Below, one piece after another: positions 27,880 through 37,892 of a stretch of 64,000 nt of DNA (the first letter of the stretch is position 1; every line of letters begins with the position of its first letter). The position numbers and the translations under genes are program-made. The notes beneath the pieces are model-generated. The model saw only the letters and a program-made list of their open reading frames with translations, made no database searches and was not told the DNA's origin. Origin of the DNA: Prolixibacteraceae bacterium (GTDB lineage Bacteria; Bacteroidota; Bacteroidia; Bacteroidales; Prolixibacteraceae); assembly GCA_018648265.1 (NCBI GenBank), contig JABGRN010000015.1, positions 1 to 64,000 of the forward strand, written 5' to 3'.

Positions 27880-29765
27880 TTTACATCGACTCCCCAACGC
27901 GGTATTTTATGAAAATGCGCGACAATGCGCGCATTTACCATGCTAAAAATCACATTACTGAATGTGGTATCGAAAACCTGAGTATAGGTAACCGTCAAAA
28001 CGATAAACCGGGATGGGAAGAAGAGACTTACACAAATACAGGCACTGGTGCTTACGATGTTCATGCCTCACATGCCATTCAATTAAAATATGCACAAAAC
28101 TGCTGGGTAAAAAATGTAAATACCTATAAACCAGAAAATAATACTGAAGATATCCATATTTTGTCCAATGGTCTTTTGCTTAATCAATGCCGGGGAATTA
28201 CGGTGGATTCCTGTTTTTTTCAAAAACCACAGTACGAAGGTGGTGGTGGAAATGGCTACATGTTTACCTTAATTTCAAACGATTGTTTGGTTAAAAACTG
28301 CCGTGCGAACCATAGCAGGCACAATTATGATTTTAAATTTCCGTACAGCAATGGGAATGTAATTCACAATTGTATTGGCGAAAATTCAAAATATTCCAGC
28401 GATTTCCACATGTATTTAAGTATGTCGAATTTGATTGATTGTTTTACGGTTGATCAGGATTATTTGGAATCTACGTTTCGCCCCTGGGGTGGTGATGTGA
28501 TTCACGGTTATTCTTCAACACAATCGGTTTTTTACAATACAAAAGGAATTGTGTACCATCCCGGCAAGGATTACATTATTGAATCGCGACAATTTGGCAA
28601 TGGTTATATTATTGGTACATCCGGTGAGGCAAATAATGTAAAAGTCGATCCGGTTGCAGGTTCTATAAATGGATATGATTTTAATACTGCACCACGCGAT
28701 TTTGTTGAAGGAGTGGGTGAAGGAACAGATTTGTTTCCCCAATCGCTGTATCTCGATCAGCTGGAAAGAAGAATGAACGATAGTACCGGGATTCCTGTTT
28801 ATAAAGTTTCAATAAAAATAAAACATAGTTTTACTGAAGAACCATTGTCAGGCTGCGAAGTTCAAATTTTAAATCAAACTTTATTAACCGATAATACAGG
28901 TTTAGCCATTTTTGAGAAAGTAAACCCGCTGCTGATCATCAATCTAAATAAAAATGAGTTTTATCCCTTATTCAACAAACAATACACAATTTACAGCGAT
29001 ACGACATTTACATTTTATCTAAACCCAAAAGAATATGATGTAACTATTGTTGTTCACGATAAAAGTACAGGAAATACATTTGAAGGGACTCCTGTAATTT
29101 TTAATAATAATTCGGAAGTTACAGATGAAAATGGTGAAACCTATTTTACAGCTTATGCCGGAAATTTCGACTATTTAATTGAAAAGAATTCCTTTATTAA
29201 TGAAAGCGGAACGGTTACCATTGTTTCAGACACCACTTTTCATTTCTTTTTGACCCGATCAGGTGCATACATAAAATTCAGGTTAAAAGAGGGAAATACA
29301 GCAACACCGGTAAATAATGCTAATGTTATTTTAAACAGCGATACACTTATTTCAACAAATCTTGGATTAGCAAAATTTAACGACATGCCAGTGTTTGCAA
29401 ATTACAGTTACCTGATTTATAAGGGGGGGTACAACGATATCAGCGGAAATTTGTTTCTAAATAACGATACCACAGTCAACATCGAAATGCAAGCTTATGC
29501 CACTGGTCCGGTATTGTTGTCTAATAGCAAAATCATAAAAATATGGCCAAACCCGGTGGGCGATGTTTTATATTTTCAAATTCAGGAAAACATTAGCTAT
29601 GGAAATGTTGAAATCAGGGATTTAAAAGGGAATCTTATTTATTCGTTATTGTTTGGAAAAGAATTAAAGTTCAAACTTGATTTGGGTGATTTAACGCCAG
29701 GTATGTACCTGTTAAAAGTGGTTCGCGAAAACAATTTGTTACAAAGTAAATTTATTAAAAAATAA
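27834..29765 (+). pseudogene. Beta-helix and T9SS sorting domain, 3' part of the frameshifted GH26 gene
   Basis: Continues the parallel beta-helix begun in the upstream frame (MFLRQIDSIDVENN onward), with ladder-like strands such as ITECGIENLSIGNRQN and KNCRANHSRHNYDFK, pectate-lyase-superfamily style. Three carboxypeptidase-regulatory-like beta domains follow (starting near YKVSIKIKHSFTEEPLSGC, YDVTIVVHDKSTGN and YIKFRLKEGNTATP), then a type IX sorting domain (IKIWPNPVGDVLYFQ to the end). The nearest starts (TTG 27810, ATG 27819 or 27834) lack a signal peptide, so this half would not be exported if translated alone. No slippery heptamer is present at the junction, so programmed frameshifting is unlikely. 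A sequencing error is the main alternative to a true mutation. Confidence 0.8.
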
Positions 29766-29775
29766 ACTATTTATT

Positions 29776-31086
29776 ATGAAACTTAAACCTCGTTTTATTC
29801 CTGTTTTAATACTATTTGTGCTGATTTTTGTTTCTGCGTTAACATTATTCTCACAACCATTGGTAGTGAAAATTTATCCAGAAATTAAACGGCAAAAAAT
29901 TGAATCGATAGGTGGAAATTATTGCCAGGCGAATTATACCGGAAAAGCCTGGGATGCGATTGGCGAAGCAACCTTAAAAGATTTTAAACCCAGTCACGTT
30001 CGTGTCGCGTTGCCTTTACAGTTTAACGAACTGGAGTATTCTAAATATAAAGGTGGCAAATTATTGGAACAAAATGCGGTTATATCATTGCTGGAAACAA
30101 TGAAACGGATGAAAGATGATTATGGAGTTTCTAATTTTACTGTTTCGGTTTGGCGCGTTGCAAACGAACTGGTTGACAAGCCTGAACGAAGGGATAAACG
30201 TCGGGTCCTTTATGAAAAATATGATGAAGTAATTGATATGTTGCTTGTTTTTTTAATAAAAGCAAAAGATGATTATGGTGTTGAAGTGGATTATTTTTCG
30301 TTTAATGAATCGGATGGGGGATACATGACTATTTTTTCGCCGGAAGAATCTATTCGGTTTTTTAAAATGGCAGGAGAGCGATTTAAAAATGCAGGGCTTA
30401 AAACTAAATTTTTATGGGCCGACACCGCACAAACAAAAGGGACAGTTGAGTTTGCAACATTAATTGCGGCTGATTCAACCATTTGGAAATATCTGGGGCC
30501 ATTATGTTTTCACAGTTGGTGGTCGGAAAACATCCCCAACAATGAATTTGAAAGGATTGCTGGATTAGCTAAAGCATGGAATAAACAAGTTTGGTGCAGC
30601 GAATTGGGTTTCGATGCAATGTCGTGGAAAACTAAAGGGATGAATGAATCATGGGATTTTGCTTTTCGCTTTGCCACGATTTCGCTTAGAATGATGAAAT
30701 ACGCCGAAGTTTCTGTTTCAATGTATTGGACCTGGCAAAACAATTATGCAATTATGTCGCCCGACACCCGGGTTAAATTCCCTACATATTATGTAACACA
30801 ACATTACACCGACTTTTTAAATTCGGGCACCAATATTGTCCATTCAGTAAGTTCCGATCCGGAAATCCTATCAATCTGCGGGATTAATGAAAAAAATCAA
30901 ATTGTTCTTCAACTGATTAATTTAAAAAAAGTGCCGGTTGATGTTCAGTTAGATGGAATACTTGAAAATCGAGGTATAATAACAACAACCACAAAAAATA
31001 ACAACTGGAAGGAAGTTGAAATAAAATTGAAAAAAAACAACCGCATTTTACTTGATGCAGAATCGGTTAATACCTTACTTTTTTGA
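29776..31086 (+). CDS. Secreted clan GH-A glycoside hydrolase, GH30-like
   Basis: A 436-residue exported protein with a TIM-barrel hydrolase layout followed by a small beta domain (from about 355), as in GH30. The signal peptide ends LTLFSQ (27). Candidate catalytic glutamates are E178 in YFSFNESDGGY (acid/base, at the end of strand 4) and E276 in VWCSELGFD (nucleophile, strand 7). The start IESIGGNYCQANY resembles the glycine-rich opening strand of GH30 enzymes. The substrate could be a beta-glucan, xylan or other beta-glycan; family assignment is tentative. It starts 10 bp after the beta-helix gene and ends 46 bp before the convergent SusD gene, so it is the last gene of the hydrolase arm. 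Confidence 0.7.
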   Translation: MKLKPRFIPVLILFVLIFVSALTLFSQPLVVKIYPEIKRQKIESIGGNYCQANYTGKAWDAIGEATLKDFKPSHVRVALPLQFNELEYSKYKGGKLLEQNAVISLLETMKRMKDDYGVSNFTVSVWRVANELVDKPERRDKRRVLYEKYDEVIDMLLVFLIKAKDDYGVEVDYFSFNESDGGYMTIFSPEESIRFFKMAGERFKNAGLKTKFLWADTAQTKGTVEFATLIAADSTIWKYLGPLCFHSWWSENIPNNEFERIAGLAKAWNKQVWCSELGFDAMSWKTKGMNESWDFAFRFATISLRMMKYAEVSVSMYWTWQNNYAIMSPDTRVKFPTYYVTQHYTDFLNSGTNIVHSVSSDPEILSICGINEKNQIVLQLINLKKVPVDVQLDGILENRGIITTTTKNNNWKEVEIKLKKNNRILLDAESVNTLLF

Positions 31087-31132
31087 ATAAAAAGTAGTAT
31101 TTTTTGACAGCATTATTACAACAGAGTTAACG

Positions 31133-32989
31133 TTATTCAAAATAATTAATATACCAATTGTTTTCGTTGAGGAGCAGATTGTAAATTTCTTCTCGCCTTC
31201 CTGACGGAAACTTTTCGGAAACTTTTTCAGCAAGATATGAAGGATCATTTCTTCTTTTGGCAACACGCATTAAATCATAAAAACGTTCACCTTCAAAAGC
31301 AAGTTCGCGTGCCCGTTCATCCATAATAAGTTCTTCTAAATACAATTGAAGGCTTAAAAAATCGCCCGTAAAATCCAGGTAACCAGTAATTTCGTTGCTA
31401 AACGGATCGCGCAAATAATTAATGTTGCCCACCCGAATACCATCGTTTGATCCACCAAATCCAACCCGGCCCCTTACACCAAGTTGTGGCCGGCTAAGAT
31501 CGGCAGAGTAATTGGCACCATTATTTACAATATTAACTGCATTGCTTGTAAAATTGCTGGGTACATTGTTTCTTACAAATTTCCAATAAACATAAGCTTC
31601 AGCCAGCCACAAATGTACACCGGCTGCCCTGTAAACAATAAAATTGGCATCCTGGTCAAAAACATTTTTATTCCACGAGTATTTCCAAACAACGGTGTCA
31701 ACATCTTGAATTAGCACATCAGCAGTCCTGAAATCGCCTTCCGATTTTAACCACAGGCTTGCAAATACATTACTTTCTGAAATCGGAACCCCGTTTTGCA
31801 AATAGGCATATGAAACCCCATAACCTCTTGAAAAATCGCCTGGCATTCCTTTCCAAACAGTTTTTGCCAACCAGGGTTGGCTGTTATTTGTTTGTAATGT
31901 AAAATTATCCCAGGTGGTTTCCCAATTCAATATTGCCCTGCGTGTTGGTTTTAACATGTATTTATGTGGTGGCCTTGGTTCGAAAAAGGTTTGTAACTGG
32001 TTTTGTTGAAAATTTGATTTGTTAAACCACAAAGTAAAAATGTGTTCTTTTAAATCGATATTATTAAAAATATTCCTCCAATTCCAGTTACTGAAACTTT
32101 GGTCGAGTTGGTAACGGTAATTATCGGATGGTAAATAAACAATCTTCTCGAAATGGTAAACTGCCTTGGCTAAATCCCCGTCGGTTAGGTACATGCTCCC
32201 GAGCAATGTATGCCATGCGTGCGTATTCCAGATCGTAACTTCCCAGGTTTCGTCATTATTTTCGATGTGATGGTTTACACCCACCGCTTTTACTTTGTTT
32301 TCCAGTTCATTGGTGAAATAATCGATAATTAAATCTTGGCTGAAATATTGTTTTTCCAAAGAAATGGGGCTGTTGTACAAGGTGTCGTTATCGTAACCGT
32401 TTAATCCATAAACAATATTAACACTGTCGATATAAGTACCCGGCGAATTGAGGTAATTATTTACTTCATCTATTGAGGTTAGTGATTCATGAATAAAAGG
32501 TACTTTACCGTAAATGCGGACTGCATTAAAATAGGCCCAGGCACGCATACATAAAGCTTCACCATACAGCCTGTCGTAATTATTTATAGGGCTTGCAGGA
32601 TCAAGAACTTCTGGGTGCTTGTTTTGCAATACTTTAATAAAATTATTACTTGCAGAAATTAGCTTGAAAAAGTTTGTTGGCGAGGCATATTTATTTTCGC
32701 TTGTTATGTTGAAATTATAGATTTCAACCATGTCGGCATCGGCGGTTTCTGTAATTTGAAGCAAATCGGCCCTTAATTCGCCAAGAATTACAATTTGTTC
32801 CACCAATTCGGCCTGAAGTCCGTATAAGCCCATTTCAATAGAACGATATTCATACCAGTCATCGAATAATTTATCTTCTGTGATATTTATTTCCTGATCA
32901 GGATTTAGGAACTCAGTGCATGAAGAAAATAAAATCAGTGATAACAGAAACGCACTGATTGTAATTGTATATTTATTAATGTTTCTCAT
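31133..32989 (-). CDS. SusD/RagB-family nutrient-binding lipoprotein
   Basis: The outer-membrane lipoprotein that caps the SusC transporter and captures oligosaccharide. The lipobox is LFSSC near residue 24, followed by FLNPDQEINITEDKLFDDW, the usual SusD N-terminus. TPR-like helices include LYGEALCMRAWAYFNAVRIYG (about 150), and the C-terminus has LIMDERARELAFEGERFYDL, the most conserved SusD stretch. Length 618 is in the upper normal range. It lies 20 bp after the partner susC and is the last gene of the seven-gene minus-strand operon. Confidence 0.96.
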   Translation of the reverse strand: MRNINKYTITISAFLLSLILFSSCTEFLNPDQEINITEDKLFDDWYEYRSIEMGLYGLQAELVEQIVILGELRADLLQITETADADMVEIYNFNITSENKYASPTNFFKLISASNNFIKVLQNKHPEVLDPASPINNYDRLYGEALCMRAWAYFNAVRIYGKVPFIHESLTSIDEVNNYLNSPGTYIDSVNIVYGLNGYDNDTLYNSPISLEKQYFSQDLIIDYFTNELENKVKAVGVNHHIENNDETWEVTIWNTHAWHTLLGSMYLTDGDLAKAVYHFEKIVYLPSDNYRYQLDQSFSNWNWRNIFNNIDLKEHIFTLWFNKSNFQQNQLQTFFEPRPPHKYMLKPTRRAILNWETTWDNFTLQTNNSQPWLAKTVWKGMPGDFSRGYGVSYAYLQNGVPISESNVFASLWLKSEGDFRTADVLIQDVDTVVWKYSWNKNVFDQDANFIVYRAAGVHLWLAEAYVYWKFVRNNVPSNFTSNAVNIVNNGANYSADLSRPQLGVRGRVGFGGSNDGIRVGNINYLRDPFSNEITGYLDFTGDFLSLQLYLEELIMDERARELAFEGERFYDLMRVAKRRNDPSYLAEKVSEKFPSGRREEIYNLLLNENNWYINYFE

Positions 32990-33008
32990 TTCTATTCAAA
33001 TAAATACA

Positions 33009-36000
33009 TTATAAACCTAGTTTAATTCCCAAAATAAATTGCCTCGGCTGCGGTGTTTGTCCATAATCTATGCCCTGGCTAATGTGATTATGTGAGTGGC
33101 CAAATTCGGGATCGTAGCCTAAATATTTTGTAATCGTAAATATGTTGCTAGCCGAAATATAAAATTGGGCATCTTTAAAAGCCAAAAACTCATTAGGGAT
33201 TGTATAGTTTAAAGAAATATTTTTTAAACGGAGATACGAACCATCTTCTATCCAACGGGTCGAGAAAGAAGAGTTTCCGATTAAATCGTCAAATTGTGCC
33301 CTTGGTACTTCTGTTGTTTGACCTTCAAATTGCCATCTGTCCAATACTTTTGTGCTTTGGTTTTCAAGGCCTACCATATTTTCATTTTCACTTCGTACGT
33401 AATTAAATATTTCATTACCAGTTACAAATTGGAAAAATGTATTTAGCGTCCAATTCTTGTATTGAACAGTATTGTTAAATCCTCCAAAATGTTCTGGCAT
33501 AGAAGAGCCGATAATCGTTTTGTCAAAATTATTAATGACTCCATCGGGAGATCCGTTAGGCCCTGACAAATCGGTAAAAATTGCATCGCCCGCCTTATAG
33601 TTTACAAGTTTGTTGTTTACCAAACCTGCTCCCTGTGCCTCTTCAGTTGTTGAATATACCCCTTCGAAAATATACCCGTAAAAACTGTTGGCTTGTTCAC
33701 CAATGGTATTTACAATTTCTCCTCCCTGTACGTACGTTACTAATTTATCTCCCTTTATTTCTACTATTTCATTTTTATTTGTAGAGTACGAAGCTTGAAT
33801 GTCCCATTTAAATTTAGGATTGTCGATTAATCTGAAAAACAGGTTTAATTCAATACCGGAATTTTTCATTTTTCCACCATTTTCAGGTCTAAAATCGTAG
33901 CCAAAATAAGTTTCGAGTGGGGCGTAAATAAGCAAATTATCTGTTTGCGATTTGTAAATATCAAAAGTGGTACTTAACCTGTTACCCCAAAGCGACAAGT
34001 CAATTCCTGCATTAATTTGGGAAACCATTTCGTAAGTTAGCTCATCATTGGGCAGCAGTGCCGGATACAATCCTGATGTTTCCCTGAATTTTATGGCATT
34101 ATAATAATTTGTAGCATTCGATTCACCGATATCGTCATTTCCCGAACGGCCAAAGGTCAACCTAAGTTTTAACTCTTCCAAAGTAGATTTATCTTTCAGG
34201 AACGACTCGTTTGAAATTCTCCAGGCAGCACCTGCAGAATAAAACAGACCAAAAGGCACACCACTTAATTTCATTGTATTTGCTGCATTGTCGCCAACCC
34301 TGGAAGAACCGTCGAGAGAAAACGAAGCCATTGCAATGTATTTGTCTTTGTAGCTATAAGTTAGGTTTTCGTATATTGAAAGCCAATTCCATGTGCGGTT
34401 TGCGCCACCAATTTCCCTTAAATTGTTTGTACCATCCTGCAACATCCTATATTCATCGTTTTGATGGGCATTTTTAGTAAGTCCCCAGTCATATTCAAAT
34501 TTATTGCTCAGTATATTTAAACCGGTAATCGTGCTGAAAACATGATCTCTACCTAACTTCTTATTAAATTTCAAATATGTATTGCTATAAAAAGATGTTA
34601 AATTGTTATTGGAAGCTTTTGAAACATTAATTGCTTCATCGTTGTAATATCGCTCCATGCCTCGGTTTGGCATAAATAGTTGTTCTTTAAGTACATTGTA
34701 GTTTAATCCGAAATTGGAATAAAGAATAAGGTCTTTTTTTAGAGTAGCTTCAAAACCTAAAGCAGATGTAAAATTGAAGTTGTTATTTTTTGCTTCATAG
34801 TTATCAATGACTGCCTGGGGGTTACTAACTCCCAACTCATCTACCTGTGCAAGGGTGGTTAATTGTAGCCCGTCCTCATCGTATTGGTATGGGTTTAACA
34901 TTGGCGATTTGGCCAAACTTGTTAAAATTGGACTGGTTTCTGCAATTTTCCCCGATTCCTTTAATTGAGAGTTATTATAACTGACAGAAACTCCGGCATC
35001 CATTTTTAACCAGGTAAAAATGTTTAGTAAACTAACAAATCGGAGATTATAGCCATCGTAGCCTGTGGTTTTAATTATCCCATCGCCATTTATATAACCA
35101 AAAGAAAGTCCGTACCGTGCAATTTCGTCCCCGCCTTTTACATTAATGTTGAGGTTTGTAAAAGCTGCATCCGAAAAAATCATGTCCTGCCAATTCGTGG
35201 CATGTTGATAATCGATATAACGCTCGTCTTCCGGTGTAAGATATAAATTTGGGAATTCTTCAATAATAAGTTCTTCCTGCAATCCCGAAGAAAACAGCAA
35301 TTCGCTAACTAAAGTTTTATGCTGGCTTGCGCTCATTTGTGGAATTTGATTTGAAGGAGCCAACGAATACCCGGTTCGTAAATCCAGTTCAATAACTGTT
35401 TGAGTAGCACTGGGATCCAATGTTTCGATAAATACTACACCATTTGATGCTTTTGATCCATAAGCTGCTGTTACGGAAGGATCTTTTATAATAGTAATTT
35501 GAGAAATATCGAGGGTATTTATTCCTAAAAGCGGGTTATATTCAAACCCTTCGAGGTTTGAACCAAAAACTCCCATTGAATTTATAGGGATTCCATCTAC
35601 TACATACAGTGGGCGGTTGCTGGCATTTAGCGAATTTATACCTCTTATCATTGTTACAGCGCCGCTTCCCGGATCTCCCGATCGGTTAATAACATGCATT
35701 CCGGGTACCCGTCCCTGCATGTATTGATCGACAGAAAGTGCAGTGGTTTTTTTAATATTGTCTGAATTAAGCGTTGAAAATGCTGAAACCATATCACGTT
35801 TTAAAATATCCTGAGACAATATTGAAATTACGTCATCGCCCGATTCTATTTCTTTATTTGTAAGATAAATGGTAAGAACTTCCCTGTTGTTTAAGAATAC
35901 CCTTTTGTTTTTGTAATCGCTCGAAGGGGAGATGTTTAACCATTCGCTACCGGTTAAAGCTTTTAAAGTAAATTCGCCTTCCTGGTTTGTTACTGCAGGT

Positions 36001-36179
36001 AATTCAAAAGCCCCCTCAATACCCACTGAAACATTAGCAACGGGCTGATTTGCACCATTTACGATAGTTCCTTTTATGAGCAAAGTGTCTTGGGCAAAAG
36101 CTGTTGAAATGCCTATTATCAGAAACGCTGTTAAAACAGCCAGCTTTCTAAAATCTGTTAAGAAGAATCGATAATTCAT
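33009..36179 (-). CDS. SusC/RagA-family TonB-dependent outer-membrane transporter
   Basis: Imports oligosaccharides across the outer membrane with TonB energy. I start at ATG 36179 (MNYRFFLTDF), which gives a signal peptide ending TAFAQ; the open frame extends upstream to 36332 without a plausible signal. A carboxypeptidase-regulatory-like domain (KGTIVNGANQPVANV) precedes the plug domain with the SusC signature RVPGMHVINRSGDPGSG, MIRGINSLN and YVVDGIPI, and then a long beta-barrel ending FILGIKLGL. It pairs with the SusD gene downstream. The 163-bp gap to the upstream fasciclin gene is the largest in the operon and may contain a secondary promoter or processing site. Confidence 0.96.
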   Translation of the reverse strand: MNYRFFLTDFRKLAVLTAFLIIGISTAFAQDTLLIKGTIVNGANQPVANVSVGIEGAFELPAVTNQEGEFTLKALTGSEWLNISPSSDYKNKRVFLNNREVLTIYLTNKEIESGDDVISILSQDILKRDMVSAFSTLNSDNIKKTTALSVDQYMQGRVPGMHVINRSGDPGSGAVTMIRGINSLNASNRPLYVVDGIPINSMGVFGSNLEGFEYNPLLGINTLDISQITIIKDPSVTAAYGSKASNGVVFIETLDPSATQTVIELDLRTGYSLAPSNQIPQMSASQHKTLVSELLFSSGLQEELIIEEFPNLYLTPEDERYIDYQHATNWQDMIFSDAAFTNLNINVKGGDEIARYGLSFGYINGDGIIKTTGYDGYNLRFVSLLNIFTWLKMDAGVSVSYNNSQLKESGKIAETSPILTSLAKSPMLNPYQYDEDGLQLTTLAQVDELGVSNPQAVIDNYEAKNNNFNFTSALGFEATLKKDLILYSNFGLNYNVLKEQLFMPNRGMERYYNDEAINVSKASNNNLTSFYSNTYLKFNKKLGRDHVFSTITGLNILSNKFEYDWGLTKNAHQNDEYRMLQDGTNNLREIGGANRTWNWLSIYENLTYSYKDKYIAMASFSLDGSSRVGDNAANTMKLSGVPFGLFYSAGAAWRISNESFLKDKSTLEELKLRLTFGRSGNDDIGESNATNYYNAIKFRETSGLYPALLPNDELTYEMVSQINAGIDLSLWGNRLSTTFDIYKSQTDNLLIYAPLETYFGYDFRPENGGKMKNSGIELNLFFRLIDNPKFKWDIQASYSTNKNEIVEIKGDKLVTYVQGGEIVNTIGEQANSFYGYIFEGVYSTTEEAQGAGLVNNKLVNYKAGDAIFTDLSGPNGSPDGVINNFDKTIIGSSMPEHFGGFNNTVQYKNWTLNTFFQFVTGNEIFNYVRSENENMVGLENQSTKVLDRWQFEGQTTEVPRAQFDDLIGNSSFSTRWIEDGSYLRLKNISLNYTIPNEFLAFKDAQFYISASNIFTITKYLGYDPEFGHSHNHISQGIDYGQTPQPRQFILGIKLGL

Positions 36180-36341
36180 TATTACACTGGTTTGCACTTG
36201 ATGCAATTTTATTTTTTTTATAAAATATGTCATCAATTTGCCTGATTTATAATCCAAAAGCATATTGTTCACTTTATTAAAGTGCTTATTACAAGTTATT
36301 ATGTTGTATGTTCTCTTCACTATTAAATTCAATATTTACGC

Positions 36342-37880
36342 TTAATCGGCAGCTGGTACAAATTCAATGTAATCGATTACTAAACCGTTGCTCACAACAA
36401 AACCCGGCTTTTTATATTCAAACCTTATTGTTGCTTTGCCGTATTCCTGTAAATTATCAACATACATATCAAAACTATTAAACCTGCCGTCAGGGAGATA
36501 CCTTGCCCCGGTTACACTAAACATTAGGCCTCTGTATAATATGTAGTCGTAATAATCGAATGTCTTAACCAATTCATCGTTTATATAGATATCGTAAACA
36601 CCCCCGATATCCATGTGAGTCCTTACTATCATTACATATTTTCTTGGGAATAAACTTGGGCTTTTGAATTCAACTGAATACTCCCCGGAATATCCTTTGG
36701 GGAAAGGCACCCTTACTATGGAATCGTTTGATGCTGTTGTAATAAATTCCCTTAGCGGAATAACAGAAATGCCACTATTTACGGTTACACTATCTGTCCA
36801 GGAATATCGGTTTACACCTGTTTCTTTTAATAACCATTCAGCTTCAAGTTTTGTCCCGCCCAGGTATAAGGAGTCGGGTATTGCGTAATTTTGATAATTG
36901 TAGGCATATCCGTTGCTGCATAGTGTTTTTTCGATAGGTATATAATCAATAACAATACTGTCACCTAGAATATTTTGTAATTTTAATGTGTCTTTTTCCG
37001 ATTCCCAAATAAATTCTTCAGGTTCAAGCATATTTAAAAATACCCCTTGTTCTAATAAATGTGGGAATAGAATATTTTCCTGCCATTTGATTGGTATATC
37101 GCCATGGTTGTTATAATTACTACCAAGAGCATCTGCCATTATGTCCAGCGCTGCGTTATAATCGTCTTCTTTAGGAAAAACAATGGTGCTGGTAAGATTT
37201 CGGAACTCATGTTTTACCGGAAAATATTTATATTCAAATTTATTATAAATGATAGAAACCGTATCATAAATAGTATTTCCATCTTCGTCAAAACCAATCG
37301 GCTTGCTTTTTTCCTTGTCCAGGATAATTGAATCCTGACCATCGATGTAGTTACTTAAAAACGGATTAGTTAACACAAAATATTCGTACAGGTTTGCTTT
37401 TGGTTCAACCACTTTTTCCATAACAAAATATTTTCCATTTAAGAACAAGGGGCTTTCCGAATCAGCGTTTATTCCATCAATCATTACAGTTTTTCCATAT
37501 TTCTCGAATAGCGCAAATTTTTCAGTTAAAGTTTGGACTTTTCGTTTTCCCTCAATGTTCCCCGACTGTATAAAATGAGGAGCAATGTGATAAGCCAAAA
37601 GCACGTCGGTAATTGAATTTGTACTTGTATATTCTGCAATTGCGTCGTTGGTTGGCGCAAAAATAGTGTATGGAATATCTGTTTGAAACAAAGTGTCAGC
37701 CTGATGTTCTTTTAAAATTTGAACAAAAGTTGAAATTTTTGGATCGCTTTGCATGGCATCCCAAATGTTTTTATCGACCGTTTCCGGATAAACATTATAG
37801 TGATCGTCCCATTGTTTGGTGCATGCCACCAAAAGGGAAACAAAGATTGCAAAAACTAATATGCCTATTTTAAAGTTCAT
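36342..37880 (-). CDS. Fasciclin (FAS1)-domain lipoprotein, probable surface glycan-binding protein
   Basis: A 512-residue lipoprotein (lipobox LVACT near residue 20) with an N-terminal fasciclin domain: KISTFVQILKEHQADTLFQ, YTIFAPTNDAIAEY and LLAYHIAPHF. A second, weaker FAS1-like unit follows (about 160-330). The C-terminal ~130 residues form a predicted beta-sandwich with YSVEFKSPSLFPRKYV and end in VIDYIEFVP, a module also seen at the end of the neighbouring protein. Its place just upstream of a susC-susD pair suggests a role as a surface glycan-binding protein in place of SusE/SusF-type proteins. That function is inferred from context; the FAS1 fold is seen directly. Confidence 0.82.
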   Translation of the reverse strand: MNFKIGILVFAIFVSLLVACTKQWDDHYNVYPETVDKNIWDAMQSDPKISTFVQILKEHQADTLFQTDIPYTIFAPTNDAIAEYTSTNSITDVLLAYHIAPHFIQSGNIEGKRKVQTLTEKFALFEKYGKTVMIDGINADSESPLFLNGKYFVMEKVVEPKANLYEYFVLTNPFLSNYIDGQDSIILDKEKSKPIGFDEDGNTIYDTVSIIYNKFEYKYFPVKHEFRNLTSTIVFPKEDDYNAALDIMADALGSNYNNHGDIPIKWQENILFPHLLEQGVFLNMLEPEEFIWESEKDTLKLQNILGDSIVIDYIPIEKTLCSNGYAYNYQNYAIPDSLYLGGTKLEAEWLLKETGVNRYSWTDSVTVNSGISVIPLREFITTASNDSIVRVPFPKGYSGEYSVEFKSPSLFPRKYVMIVRTHMDIGGVYDIYINDELVKTFDYYDYILYRGLMFSVTGARYLPDGRFNSFDMYVDNLQEYGKATIRFEYKKPGFVVSNGLVIDYIEFVPAAD

Positions 37881-37892
37881 TTTTAGTTTAAT

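Noticed and set aside
36180-36332. N-terminal extension of the second SusC (51 residues)
   Set aside because: The extension is basic with no signal peptide; the ATG at 36179 opens a typical signal followed by AFAQD.
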